NCBI GenBank assembly: GCA_035772735.1
Contig: JASDFA010000019.1
Coordinates: forward strand, 65,696,001 to 65,760,000
Length of the DNA stretch: 64,000 bases
Direction of reading: 5' to 3'
Origin: Datura wrightii
Taxonomy: Eukaryota; Streptophyta; Magnoliopsida; Solanales; Solanaceae
In this document: positions 32,269-43,900 of the stretch, piece after piece
Layout of the letters: every line of letters starts with the position of its first letter
Position numbering within the stretch: position 1 is the first letter of the stretch
Notes under the pieces: generated by a model
Databases searched by the model: none
The model's input: only the letters and a program-made list of their open reading frames with translations
Told to the model about the DNA's origin: nothing
Translations under genes and position numbers: made by a program

Positions 32269-33640
32269 TGCACCACAGGTGTGTTCCCTTCCCTTTTCTT
32301 TACATTCTATTCTTCGAGGATGAAACATGTTTTTTATAAAAGGGGAGGGGTGTACTTGTATTTTTGATTCGTCCGAGGGTTTTTCTTGCTGTGAATCTTT
32401 ACTCTCGCGCATGTTATCTAGTAGAATCGACATGTTTAGAATTTTCTTTTTGTGATTTTTGTTTAATTATAATGTAGCTAAGGAACACTCAACCAATAAA
32501 TTGCACTAGTTTTTGATTTGTAAACATTGACCCTACTTAAATTTTTTGGATGATTAGTTATGTACTTGTTATTGCAAAGCATGATCTCAATAGATCTTTT
32601 TATTTCATTTTGTATATTAGCTTGGATATTTTTTGTTAGTCATGCATAAACCGAACAGGTAGAGTGAATGAAAGACATGTACCATGAGTGAGTGAGGTCT
32701 GATACCTAGTTCAATATTGTGTAAAGGATCTAAAACTTGACCGATTGGTCTTTACATAGGTTTTAGGATGGTTGGTTAGGAAAGGATCATAGGTCGTTTT
32801 TATTTAGCCCCTTTTTAGGTTAAATGACCCTACCAAAATGATATGATTTCCTTGATCCCGATTTTGAGCCTCAAATAGACCATTTTTCTTTGATTAACCA
32901 ATTAACTGTACCCATTTTTATAATGAACCTATTTTTGCCCTGGTTCCTCCTTGGACATTGTGAATCTTAACATAGGAAAAATGCCTAAGTTGAGGATGGC
33001 TAGAGTAGGGGTGCATAAATAATGTGTAGGTGAAAAAGGAAAAGGAAAAAAAGGTGAAAAATGAGGTATGGTGTGACAAAAGAAAAAAAAATGAAAAAAT
33101 TGAAAAAGGAAATAGAAAAAGAGAATGATGCATGAAAAGTTTGAAAATACACCATACTCATACAAGTGTATAAAAAAAGGGTGAAAAGGGAGGAAAAGTG
33201 AAAAAAGAAAAAGGGTGAAAAAGTAAAAACATGGAGCCACATGTATGTAGTGCCAAGGAGGGATTTTGTCACTCAAAAGATTCCATATCTACCGTACCAG
33301 CCCGAAAGCCTATATTACAAGACAAAGCAAGTTCTATATTGACCCTAGCCTAACCATCTAACAAATTGAAGTACATAAAATAAGGGCAAGCCTATGGTAT
33401 CCAATATGCAGTATTTGAAACTTCTTTGTGAGAGTGAGAGTTTTGTTAACAGCTATCTATTAATAGCTAGATGATATATCTTGATGCCTATTTATCAAGT
33501 TTTGTGGTTGCTTGATGTGCATGTGCTGATTTGGTTCACGGGAAAAAAGGTCAAGAGCTTTTTGAGTTTATAGTGCAAGTTTTGGCTGTAGTATCCTAGG
33601 ATTATTATCTTGTTAAGCATCGTGTTTAGTTTTTATTTTC
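32269..33640 (+). other. 3' noncoding tail of element E
   Basis: No supported gene. At 32311-32352 a TTCG-AGGA-TGAA hairpin is followed by a run of purines (AAAAGGGGAGGGG), resembling the pre-LTR module. A stretch of GAAAAAG repeats at 33010-33230 gives false Phe/Ser-rich frames on the minus strand. AAGGGCAAGCCTATGG at about 33383 is shared with B, D and F. Confidence 0.65.
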
Positions 33641-33679
33641 TTTGCCTGAGGACATGCAAAATTCTTAAGTTTAGGGTGT
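33641..33679 (+). other. AGGA-loop hairpin and purine tract of element E
   Basis: TTTGCCTG-AGGA-CATGCAAA (33641-33660) pairs 7 of 8 bases; TTAAGTTTAGGGTGT follows against the LTR. Confidence 0.65.
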
Positions 33680-35317
33680 TGATGTGCCATGAGTTTACAA
33701 CACTTGCGATGCTTAAAACTGAGAAAATAGCATGGACTTAGTTATTTTTATATGGATATGAGGAACTTTTACTTTGCTTTCAAGGAAAATAAGTGTTGGA
33801 GGAAAATGTGCAAAAGAGGCCTAAAAATGCAGAAAAACAGCCAGGTAAAGTCTCAGTATGATCCGCACCTTAATTGTACAAGCCGTACTGAGAACCATCG
33901 TGAAAGTCAAAAGGATAGATTAAGAATAAGGCAACATGCAACTCTTAGTACGATCCATATCAAGATGGTACGAGCCATAACTGGAGTCATGGAATTATTC
34001 GGAGAAATTTACATAAAGGCAGTCTCTTGATACAAATGGACCCACGGGTCGTATGTTGAGCCGTGTTGAACTTTAGGAGATTATTCAAGACTTTGCAAAA
34101 CCTTAGACACAACAAGTAGTAGGAGTCAAAGGAGTAAGGTAAGAGGCGTACCACAACACTCGTGGAAAACTTCAAAAGATGTCAGAGCTCTCAGGGCCAA
34201 ACCACAGATGCATTGTACGGCTCGTAGGACTGTGGTATGAGTCGCACCAGCTAGAAAAATTTGCAGCAGCCAGGGATGTACAAGAACCTAGTATGAGCCG
34301 TACAATCATGTTACAGGTGGTAGGTCCATTCTTGACACAGTCGGCGTCAGATATAAAAATTCTCTGTTAGCTTAGGAAAGGTTCTTAATGATTGTATAAA
34401 TAGATTTTATATTTTATTTTAGTTAGAAAAGATAGAAATGAAGTAGTAGAGGCGTGTCAAGAATATAATTATGAATTTTTATCATGTTTTGGAGAGAAAT
34501 TCTTAGGATCAAATTTTTAATTTCATTCAGTATTCTTGAGATTGCTCTTTGATATTCAAATATTGTTTTCTTCCAATTATTGTTGTAAGTATTTAATTAT
34601 GTGTTTGACTATGAATGCAAATTATAATCTTACAACCATGAGAGGATAAAACCTCCACAACTAGGGGTTGTTGGAACCATGGTGGATTAACAAAGTAAGG
34701 TTGCACAAAAGTTATTCAAAAACAATGCTAAATGTTTGTATTGTGTTCTCTTCATCTTCAAACATTTCTTAATAGTGTACAACGTTAGGACTTGCCCTTC
34801 CTTGAACGTAGAGAGATACTGATTAAGAAAAGAGAATTACAACAAAGCCTTGGTCTTTATGATTATTGTATTAACTTGAGCTGCAGTCGCAGGATAGTTA
34901 AATTTAAAACATATTGATATCAGTTAGTTTGAAATTTCTCATGAGACTTAACCCAATGATTGAGTATCGTAATCCAATAGGGACAAACCAGTCGTTTGGA
35001 TGAACCCTAGTTATTAGTTCTACAAGTAAGCACTGGGATTGATCACGTGTGTATACCCAAAGTAGTTACGAACCCATGGGTAACATTCACCTTAGTTATT
35101 TGCAAATCTTCATATAAATCACAACTATAAACTTTCTTTATTTTGTTTTCTTTGAAATCCCCCAATTTGGAGATAACTCACCGACAAGTTCAATTACAAA
35201 CATTAGTCTAGATCTTACCCTATTACCTGTGGGTTCGACCCCAACCTCTTAGTTGGGTTCTTTATTGACAACGTCTGCTTCATACTTTGCCAGGATGTGT
35301 AAGTTTGACTGTTATCA
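33680..35317 (+). repeat. 3' LTR of element E
   Basis: Starts TGATGTGCC, ends GACTGTTATCA, so the ends are TGAT/ATCA inverted. The start is also found at 59403 (element F). Motif array at 33855-34305, TATAAATAG at 34395-34403, and the U5 text CCTGTGGGTTCGACCCC at 35219-35235. The right end is set by the start of ORF3 homology at 35318, so it could be off by a few bases. Confidence 0.75.
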
Positions 35318-35836
35318 GAGGTGAAGAATACATGAGGATTTGCGAATGTTGACCAGTGCCCTGAATGAGGTTAAGGAGATGAATCAGTTGTTCGATCTAT
35401 CGGGTTTAGGTGGATGGAAAGAACCCCTAACAGCTTCAGTACTTACATAGTTAGGGAGTTCTATACCAACTACTTGGCTAATATGGAGCAGAAACTCCGG
35501 TTGGGATAAAGCTGAAGAAGCAGCCAAGACTGAAGAGTTTGATGGTCCATGGGCGAGCTATTGGTGTCTCAAAATGGACCATTGCTCGAATATTATATGG
35601 GATAGATTATTAGGCCCCAACCACAACAACAGAGTTTGATCACCATATCGAGCCCTAAAAAGGGTCAAGCTGTTGAGCTTTGAGGAGCAGAGACAGGTGA
35701 GGTGGTTGGTTAGAATTATAGTTGCGGAGAAACAGGATGTGGACTGGGTGACTAGTGGAAGGGAAGTTACCAAAGCGTCACTTAATTTCATAGAGAAGGA
35801 TTATTGGACATTTGTTCACCATAGGTTGGCACCGAC
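35318..35836 (+). pseudogene. ORF3 of element F, 5' part
   Basis: Homologous to 30600-31110 of E. Reads WMERTPNSFSTYIVREFYTN, YLANMEQKL, and from 35673 LSFEEQRQVRWLVRIIVAEK, then TSGREVTKASLNFIEKDYW. TFVHHRLAPTD is the point where the solo LTR enters (35837). Several stops and frame changes. The first part of ORF3 is missing at the junction with the E LTR, as expected if E inserted here. The reading past 35836 to 35936 is LTR sequence, not protein. Confidence 0.72.
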
Positions 35837-37254
35837 TGATGATGTCCAAATTGACTCCTCGCTAGGAGAAAGTGTACACGATTATCAGAATATAATTATC
35901 CAACTCGTGAGTAGAGGTCAAATCCACAGGGAATGAAGATTGGTAGCAACAAAAGTCATCTATCAAATTGAATCAAATAGCATCATAGTATCAAAACTAG
36001 GAAAGTTAATATTGGGGGTTGTAAGATCACATTATGAATTCAAATCCGATCAACAACACAAGGTAACACACTTTGAAGTAAAATGTGAACAAATACTAGG
36101 GGTGTGCTATTGATGAGGCATTAATAGGATTGGGGTTAACTAGCAAATCAAAGCATTACTTACGAACATAAATAGTCACGGACAAGGTGACACCAGAATG
36201 TTCCGCAACCACTTGGATGTCTTTTGCCTCGGGTTTTCTCAAACCCCAAGGTCCCATAGACATAAACCACTATAACTTGGGTAAGAATTAAACTATCCCT
36301 ACCCTTAATTCTTTAATGGGTGTATGAAAATGGGTTTTGGATTTCTCTAGCCCAACCACACATAATCAATACCTAATTATCCACCATTGTTTTCTCACCC
36401 ATATTTTATTCCTCTTTTTCAAGAAACAATAGAATATGTAAACATAATCCATACTTGTACTTAAAGATATTTCAATTATAATTTAGAGAAACAATGGATT
36501 TATGCTAAATAAGTAATCCTAATATTAAACTAGCAACACCCAATCTAATTTAGCCCATATCACGCACACACCCGTAGCAAGGTGTTTAGTTACTCATAAA
36601 TCAAGAACAAGAGATCAAACTAATAAAGAAATAACTCTCATGCATCATTAACAAGAAACTTTAAGCTCAAGTTGTTCTTCAATGAGGTTTTTACCTTAGA
36701 AAGATAAAGAAGATAAAGGAAAAGCTCTCAATTCTCTCTATCTTTTTCTCTCTAAAATTACAAAAACTAACTCAGGAATAGAATGTTCCATTCTTTACAA
36801 AAAGGTGCACAAAAATTTGGTAAAGCTACTCCACTTTTCTTATGCTAGATGATTTTACCCTTCTGATGAAGGCCTCACTTGTGAGGCACCTACTTTTTGC
36901 AGGTGCCCATCCTCGAGGCAACGCTCAATCACAATTGAGGGCTAGAATGTCTGGGCATGGTCCTGTGTTGGCACCTATGTTTTGCAGGTGCTGACCTGCA
37001 TTCCCCAGGTGTGCCTTCAACTTCCAAGCAGTGCTCTCCTGTATTTGTTCTGCGTTTCGTAGGTGTCAACCTGTAAATCACCAGTCCTCTTCCTCCGGCA
37101 GCATACTTTTTGTTCAATTTCTTGCATTCTCTAATTAAATGGAATACCTGCACAAACTAAAGAGAATGAGCATAAAATCATCCTAAATGACTTGAAAACC
37201 ATGAAAAACATCATATTTAAAAGAATAATGAGTTGGTAAATTACCAACTCATCA
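35837..37254 (-). repeat. Solo LTR, minus orientation, with CCGAC target duplication
   Basis: A 1418-bp unit with ends TGATGA...TCATCA flanked by perfect CCGAC copies at 35832-35836 and 37255-37259. Removing it restores ORF3 of F (LAPT-VNDNS compared with LALT-VNDS in E). On the minus strand it starts with a near-perfect palindrome, ATGAGTTGGTAA and TTACCAACTCAT. The other end has the U5-like text CCCTGTGGATTTGACC. Several CACCT...AGGTG palindromes lie at 36880-37080. No internal region remains, so it is a product of LTR recombination. The family is unlike the other LTRs here. Confidence 0.85.
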
Positions 37255-37259
37255 CCGAC

Positions 37260-38445
37260 TGTGAATGATAATTCTTTGAGCGTCAATAGAGTAGTATTGG
37301 TGGAAATCATCATGTTCGGGGTATGCTATAAACATCTCGAGGGTTATAGAAGAAGTGATTCAAGATCAAGCTCTAGATTTGAGCACTATGATTCTGTTCT
37401 CGAGTCTCATATATAGGTTTTATAGAGACCCAGGTGTTTGGGTGATAGAAAAGATAAATGCCCGAGTCAGAGGCACTTGGAAAACTAATGTTGGTCTGAT
37501 ACAGGATGAGATGAAACTAGTGAGCTAGGTTAGAGCACCAGCAACAGTCCAGACATCACAGTTACTAGGGGATGAGCAAGTAGATGCCCCCACCTCAGTT
37601 GATCAGAGTGAGATGCTAGCTACTGAAGCCGACCACACAACAGCTGCCCCTAGTTCTTCCTCCACTCTACACTAGCCCCACCAGGCTAGGTCCTAGCAGG
37701 AGACATACTTCTGCCTTAGGATTTCTTACAAAAACTGTCCACAATGCTGAAATTGACTGAGAAAAAGTTGGATGTAATGATGGAGCAGGTCAGGCTTTCA
37801 GTCAAGGCTGAGTTGAGGAGGCAGCTAGAGGGTTAAATAGTTGACTTGACAGCTTTAAGCTATAGCTCCATAATAGATTAGCTGAGCGGTCGGATGTATG
37901 GAGTTTGGGGATGAGTTGGGGTCAATTAGGAGTTATATAGCAGAGGTGTCATCTCGATAGTTGGCCATATTACTAGGCCCCCCCCATTCCACTATTTGAG
38001 GATGAGCCCACTGAGTTGTTTAACTTAGGGGCCTTTTGAGTCATGAGTCGGCTAGTAGAGATAGAGGAAAGAGGAAATCTATGGAGGTAGTTGATAAGAA
38101 GGCCTCTAATAATAGGAGAAATGAGAGAGAAAGGAGCGCAAGTAGGCGATAATAATTAGCCTGCAGACTCATGACCAGCACGTGTTTGAGCTTCAAGAGA
38201 GAGTTAGAGGAGTTGGGAGTTCAGCTGTTCTGCCTAGCGAGCTTGTGGGTGGCGAGGACCTTTTGGGTGAGCGACATTCATCCCAAAGAGATATAGAGGT
38301 CGCTAAGGCAGCCAAGATTGTTGAGCGGGCGACCACAGGCCCCACTATCACACCATTGAGTGCGACGGCCACCGTTGGCATCACGATTTAATAGGTGGAG
38401 AGTGTCCTTCACACCTGCCTTCATAGGATGACAGGAGCGCTAGAG
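37260..38445 (+). pseudogene. ORF3 of element F, 3' part
   Basis: Picks up at VNDNSLSVNRVVLVEIIM, then degraded text matching E: FEHYDSVLES, IQDEMKLVS, TSQLLGDEQVDAPTS. A segment similar to E (KLTEKKLDVMMEQVRLSVKAE) suggests a coiled helix. A basic segment (RDRGKRKSMEVVDKKASNN) lies at about 38055-38115. It ends near GATGACAGGAGCGC, the text that marks the ORF3 end in E. Many stops; nonfunctional. Confidence 0.65.
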
Positions 38446-39629
38446 CACCACAGGGATGTCCCTCTCCTAGTTTTTTTTTCTTTTCTTAAGGGACAAAGCA
38501 TGCTATTTGGGGGTTTGTATTTGTTTTTGTTCATTCGGGGGTTTTTATTGCCATGTTTCTCTTCCCTTGGACATGCTATGTAATAAAACCGACATGTTTA
38601 GGATATTTTATTTGTTTAACTATAAGTATCTTAGGAGTATTTAACAGCCAATAACATGCAAATATGTTTGATATTTTGATATTTTTGGGAAAAATGGCTT
38701 TTTAAAGTTTTTTTTGTATGATTAGCTTTGTGTGTTGACTGCAAAGAATGGCTATTGTTGATCATTTTTTGGGATTTGATAGATTAGCATGAGTAACTAT
38801 AGCATAGTTGTGCATGAACCAAATAGGTAGAGTGATGCAAACTTGTCCCATCTGTGATAGAGGACTTTTACTTGGTTCAATACTCTATAGGTGATCTATA
38901 AATTGTCGGGTTAGTCTTTGCTTAGGTTATAGGATAGTTCGTTGGGAAAGGATCATATTCCCTTCTTTTTATTTATCCCACTTTAGCTTAAATTACCCTA
39001 TCAAATGAAATGAATCCTTGTTCCCATGTTTGAGCCTAAAATTGACCACCTTCTTTGAGTAGCTCATTAACCTTCCCACTTGTTTATAATTAACCTATTT
39101 TGGCCTGGTTCCTCCTTCGACATTGTGAACCTCAATTAAAGCAAAATGCTTAAGTTGAGGGTGGCTATTGTAGGGGTGCGTAAGATATATAGGGGAAATA
39201 AAAAGAGAAAAGGTTAATCAATGATAAGTGGATGTGGTGTTAAAAAAAGAACAAAATGAAAAAGAAAATAAAAGAGAAAAAATCATGAAAAAATGTTATA
39301 AATGAAATATACACCACACAAACCAATCAAGAGATGAATAAAATAGAGAAAGGGAGGAAAAAAGAGGAAAAAAATGAGAAAAGGGAAAAAGATAAAAGTG
39401 AAGCCAAGTGTTGTGTAGTGCCAAGGAGGGTTAGTCACTATTTCCATATTTTTCATACCCTTCCCTAATCCTAGATAAACAAGAAAATAGAAGTCCCATA
39501 GAGATCCTAACCTAACTGTTTGAAAAGCTAGAGTAGAGAAAATAAGGGGAAGACTATGGTATCTCTTGTGCAGTATTTGGAATTTCATTGTGAGAGTGAG
39601 AGCTATTCTTGATAGTCCCGGTTTCATAT

Positions 39630-39693
<64 letters not shown>

Positions 39694-39868
39694 CATTGTG
39701 AGTGGTTGGGACTTCATTTGTTGTAACGGTACATGAGTTGAGTTGCATTTGGCCAATTGTCTGTGTAAATAACATTAGTGATAGCTAAGTTGTCAATTAA
39801 TAGTTAGATGCCATTTGTGGATTCCTTTGTGTCTTGAGTTTTAGTTTCATGTGTACATAGAAGTCCTG
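38446..39868 (+). other. 3' noncoding tail of element F, first part
   Basis: Collinear with 32280-33480 of E, including CCTGGTTCCTCCTTCGACATTG and the purine-rich block (39190-39395). AAGGGGAAGACTATGG lies near 39544. A (TA)n microsatellite at about 39625-39693 produces a false Ile-Tyr repeat frame on the minus strand. Ends at TCCTG (39864-39868), the left target duplication of G. Confidence 0.7.
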
Positions 39869-41428
39869 TGTTATACCCCAAAATCCCTAATATCAGACCC
39901 CGGAGTTGAAATGGAGAAAATAGAATTTTCTGCATCAGATAACAAAACAAATCGTGTTGTGACTCGTCAAGATGAGCACAAGTCATTAAGTTAATTGTGG
40001 TGAGGTGTATGTCTTAAGTTGGAAATTTAGGTTTTTGGGTCACCACAGGCGTGAACACGAGTCTTGGTCAGCTCCACGACTCATTAAGTCAGTCGTGGGT
40101 CAAGGTTGGTTGAAGAAAGGAGAGAATTGGCAGTAAAGGCAATGGGAGGTGACCACTAGTCTTGGTCACTTGTAACGACCCGTTATGATCCCCATGGTGA
40201 GCCCCAGTTGATGTTTTGGCAGTGTACTTGGAGATTTGTGGCCACGACTCGTGACCTGTGGCATTGACTCGTCTAGTCCCTCGTTAGGACCGAAAGTTTG
40301 TTTTTCCTTGAGAGTTTAGTAAAATCTTTTCCATAATTCCTATGTTTTTAAGGCCTAAACTATGTCTTTTTAAGCTATGAATAATGAGTTTTAAGAAGGG
40401 TAATTTCATTCAAAGCCATTCCTATTCATGCACGCAAGTTTAGAGGTTTTACAGAGGTGATGAAGTCTAGTTTTCAAGTTCTTCATCAATTTTTCATTGG
40501 GAAATCAAGGAAGTTGTAAAATCAATCCTTCTCAGGTATGTAGAGTCATGAATCTGTTAAATTGTTCATACCCATGCCCAATCTCTCTCTAATTCATGAA
40601 AATCTATATGTTGATCCAATGGAGTTTTACCCAATGCATGAATTTCCTAAGTTTCTACCATGGGTATGATCTAAGCATGTTTCCATATTATGATTTATGG
40701 GTAAGTTTTAAAATGTTTTCAATTATGAATTATGTTTTCAAGTTTTATAAATTTCTGATGTCCATCCATCAAAGTTCATGAAAATTGAAATCTATGATGT
40801 ATGTTCAAATATGATGAGATATTCATGACGAAAAGTATGGTTTCAAGTTATCCATGTCTATAATCATGTTTTCAAGTGAATCAAGTATTTTCAAGCATGT
40901 TTAAGTACTGGGCAATCCAATATTCTCAGGTATGATTTATGATTTCACGAATTTGCTTACCACATGATTTTGGAGTCAAGACGCCCGATTATATTCAGCT
41001 TAGGGTATGGTTTGAGCCAAGGCTCCTCATGTATGATTTCAGATTTTATATGTACATGATTATTCAGCTTCGTCACTAGATGATGGTAAGCTTCATTGAA
41101 AAATGATAGAGAGCATATGCATGTTTTTAAGTGTAGCGTCTAGCACCGAGTAGGACAATGGTCACTCAACCCTATGCCTCATACAAGACAACAAAGGTAT
41201 GATCAGATTATTTGGAACCTCCTTTGTGAACTTTCCCCTACCCCAAGAGGCCGCCAGCTTAATATCGATATCATGGTATCATATTTAGCTTTGGCAAGAC
41301 TTTAGACGGCTCTGCACCACTTGAGTGTGATAGTTGGGACCTTATAAGCTTTATCGTTGTGATGTTGGTTATTTGATGAGTCTCTCATTGTTTCTCATGA
41401 TTTCAATTATGCATGTTTATCATTCATG

Positions 41429-41464
<36 letters not shown>

Positions 41465-42113
41465 ATACTCTAAAGTAGGTTTGACCCACTCTTTAGTTTT
41501 ACTAATTATTATCATATTTCAACTTTGGATCATTCAATTCAGTTATGATGTTCAGTATGTTCAGATCATGATTTTAGTAAATAGCATCCATGCCCTACTC
41601 TCAAATTCTTATCTTGATTATGTTTCATATTATGCATGTCTTAATGATTTTACTTAAGCTGTTTTACTTACCTTACATACTCGGTACTTTTCATGTACTG
41701 ACTGCATATTCTATATCATTTTATGATATAGACTTCAATCTTCAGAATCAACCCCCTCGCTAGCTAGTATTTGAAGTTAGCATCTAATCATAGTTGGTGA
41801 GTCCTCATCTCCTGAGGACCATTCCTTATCAGTTATTTTTGTATTTCTAGTTTTAGAGTTAGAGTGTTAGTTGGGTTCTTGTCCCATTAACTCATCAGAA
41901 TTAAAGGCTTTTCAGACATAGTATATAATCAGCTTTAGATTCGTGTATGTATTCCAATGTTATGTTATGTTTAGACTTTTACTATGTTTGTTATGATAAA
42001 TCTTCCATTATTATTGATTGAGTTAGATGTATGTTCATGCCATGGGTTGACTTGGAGTCTCTCGGGGCTCCTTTTCTCGTGTCTTGATCAGGGCCTATGT
42101 TCCGATCGTGACA
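39869..42113 (+). repeat. 5' LTR of element G
   Basis: Starts TGTTATACCCC and ends GATCGTGACA. Motif array of ACGACTCGT type at 39955-40290. An (AT)n(GT)n microsatellite at 41429-41466 is absent from the 3' copy and explains most of the length difference. The open frame 41439-41657 runs out of this repeat and is not a gene. Confidence 0.93.
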
Positions 42114-42117
42114 AACT

Positions 42118-42129
42118 TTGTATCAGAGC
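42118..42129 (+). other. Primer binding site of element G (tRNA-iMet type)
   Basis: TTGTATCAGAGC, 4 bases after the LTR, matches TGGTATCAGAGC with one change. Confidence 0.75.
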
Positions 42130-42323
42130 ATTAGGTTTTGAAGTGTCCTAGCTGTCCGTAAGCCGCATTAAGTAGAGTCTTTTTCATGGGTGTGAAGCAC
42201 GCCACACTTATGACGAAGAGGCTACGAGACATTTAGGAAACGTTCCCTTCTTTCATGACCTATGTCGTGCGGTGAAATGTCTTTCTATCCTTCTAACTCA
42301 TGCTATTTTGCGTTTGCTGAATC

Positions 42324-43510
42324 ATGCCTTCCCACAGAGTTAACGGCAAAAGGAATAGAAATGGAAATGGCCACCAAGATGGCAATGGGGATGGGCACCA
42401 ACATGCCCCACTAGCACATGAGCACCATGCACTGGAATCGGTTGCCCATGCTGAATTCAAGGAAGCCATTAAGATGCTAGTACAGGCCTTGATCGTCCAA
42501 GTCAATCAGTAGCCGGTTGCGTACGTCCCTCAGAACGAGAATGCGGTGGCAGCATGAGTCAGGATTTCCTGAGGATGTACCCTCCAGAGTTTCTTGGGTT
42601 AAGGGCAGACGAGGATCCATATGAGTTTATCGATGAGATTATAAAAATCACCCAGGTTATGGGAGTGACTGGGAAGGAGTGTGCTGATTTGCAATCATAT
42701 CAGTTAAAGTGGGTCGCGCACATTTGGTTCAAACAGTGGAAGGATAGTAAGGTAGTCGGAGAAGGCCCTATCAGTTGGTACGAGTTCCATGCCACTTTTC
42801 TAGATCGGTTCTTCCCTCGTGAGATGAGGGAGATGAAGGTGGCTGAGTTTGTGAATATAAAGCCGGGAAAGTTGAAGGGTCAGAAGTATGACTTAGATTT
42901 CACTCTTCTTTTCAAGTATGCACAAGAGTTAGTGGTTGATCAGAGAGCTCGAGTGAGTAGGTTCATTCATGGGGTGGTGGACTATTTGTACAAGGATTGA
43001 CGGACTATGATGTTTCATCAGGATATGGATTTTCCTCGAATAGTGTTGTACACCCAACATATGGAAGTGGTGGATGTGGGAGAGAGAGAGGCCAAGAGGG
43101 CCAGGACAGACAGTTATGGGTTCTCTTAGTAGAGACCAGGTGGTGGACATTATCAGCAGTCCCATCAGAGATCGTTAACCCTAGCATCATTGGCTATGAG
43201 TGTGCCATCCAGATCTAGGAATGACTAGACAGATGAGCATCAAACCTCTAGAGGCCAGATTAGAAAGCCCACAGATTCCAATATCCCAATTTGCGATAGG
43301 TGTGGCCGGAGACACACTGGTCACTGTTTGGCGGGTACAAGTGCTTTCTTTGGGTGTGTAAGCCCTGAAATATCCTCAGAGAGTTAGAAATAGCTAGACA
43401 GGGCCATGATAGGGGCCGAGGCCGAGCTTCTAGTTCAGCAGCTCTACCAGCATGCCCAACTAAGTAGGGCACATCTACTAGCACAGGTGGCGGATAGCGC
43501 CAAAACAGAA
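42324..43510 (+). pseudogene. gag of element G
   Basis: Starts ATG 42324, MPSHRVNGKRNRNGNGHQDG, with a Gly/Asn/His-rich N-terminus. A stop at 42510-42512 and a 1-nt frameshift follow, then a 148-codon open core (42554-43000): DFLRMYPPEFLGLRADEDPY, QLKWVAHIWFKQWKD, FHATFLDRFFPREMREMK, VDQRARVSRFIHG. This is the retrotransposon gag core. The zinc knuckle region at about 43345 is worn (FFGCVSPE), so Cys and His are lost. Confidence 0.87.
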
Positions 43511-43519
43511 TCTATGCTC

Positions 43520-43900
43520 TAGCATCCCGCTAGGAGTAGGAGGTCTCCTCCGATGTAGTAACTGGTATGTTATGAGTATTCCATCTTGATGTATATTCAT
43601 TGTTATATCCAGGGTCTACCTTGTCTTTTTTGATGACCTATATGGCTAATAGTTTCACAGTCTGTCCCGAAATCTTGTCAGAACCATTCTCAGTCTCTAC
43701 TCCAGTGGGTTATTCACCTGTAGCTAGACGGGTATATAGAAATTTCTCGGTCACAGTCCTTCAGAAAGTTTCCTTAGTAGATCTAGTAGAGTTAACCATG
43801 ATCGAGTTAAATGTTATCCTCAATATGGATTGGTTTCTTACATGCTATGCCTCTGTTAATTGTAGAATCCATGTGGTAGAGTTATGATTTCTAGTTGATC
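43520..43900 (+). pseudogene. Aspartic protease of element G (active-site Asp lost)
   Basis: Reads VFHLDVYSLLYPGSTLSFLM where relatives have LLDPGAT, so the catalytic Asp is replaced by Tyr. Then SEPFSVSTPVGYSPVARRVY and TMIELNVILNMDWF. Frame open from 43600 to 43887. Protease function is lost regardless of other breaks. Confidence 0.85.

Larger units (their letters stand above)
7875..35317 (+). mobile_element. Element E: non-autonomous gag-protease-ORF3 LTR element
   Basis: Pieces of one plus-strand element: gag (7875-8615), then after element C the rest of gag-protease (27538-28518), a noncoding spacer, ORF3 (30141-32268), a noncoding tail, a polypurine tract and a 3' LTR (33680-35317). 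The reading frame of gag is continuous across the C insertion (LGNLS before, SSMNPRKK after), which proves the split. No RT, RNase H or integrase sequence is found between protease and ORF3. Its 3' LTR is followed directly by the middle of ORF3 of a related element (F), so E probably inserted into F. The 5' LTR is off the left edge, hidden by A. Confidence 0.8.

Noticed and set aside
32918..33276. Overlapping minus-strand Phe/Ser-rich frames that look like membrane proteins
   Set aside because: They are the reverse of a purine-rich GAAAAG tract in the tail of E; the same artefact appears in B, D and F (16373-16675, 52361-52597).
33680..37254. E and F as one single element with a duplicated ORF3
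   Set aside because: E has its own ORF3, tail, purine tract and LTR, and F resumes in mid-ORF3 just after the LTR end; insertion of E into F is simpler. The right-hand duplication of E cannot be tested because its left end is outside the window.
35837..37254. A Mutator-like DNA transposon with a 9-bp duplication (CACCGACTG seen on both sides)
   Set aside because: The TGATGA/TCATCA ends with a 5-bp CCGAC duplication and U5-like text fit an LTR better; the extra matching bases are shared by chance with the LTR ends.
39283..39756. Minus-strand open frame with a long Ile-Tyr repeat
   Set aside because: It is the translation of the (TA)n microsatellite and adjoining noncoding tail of element F.
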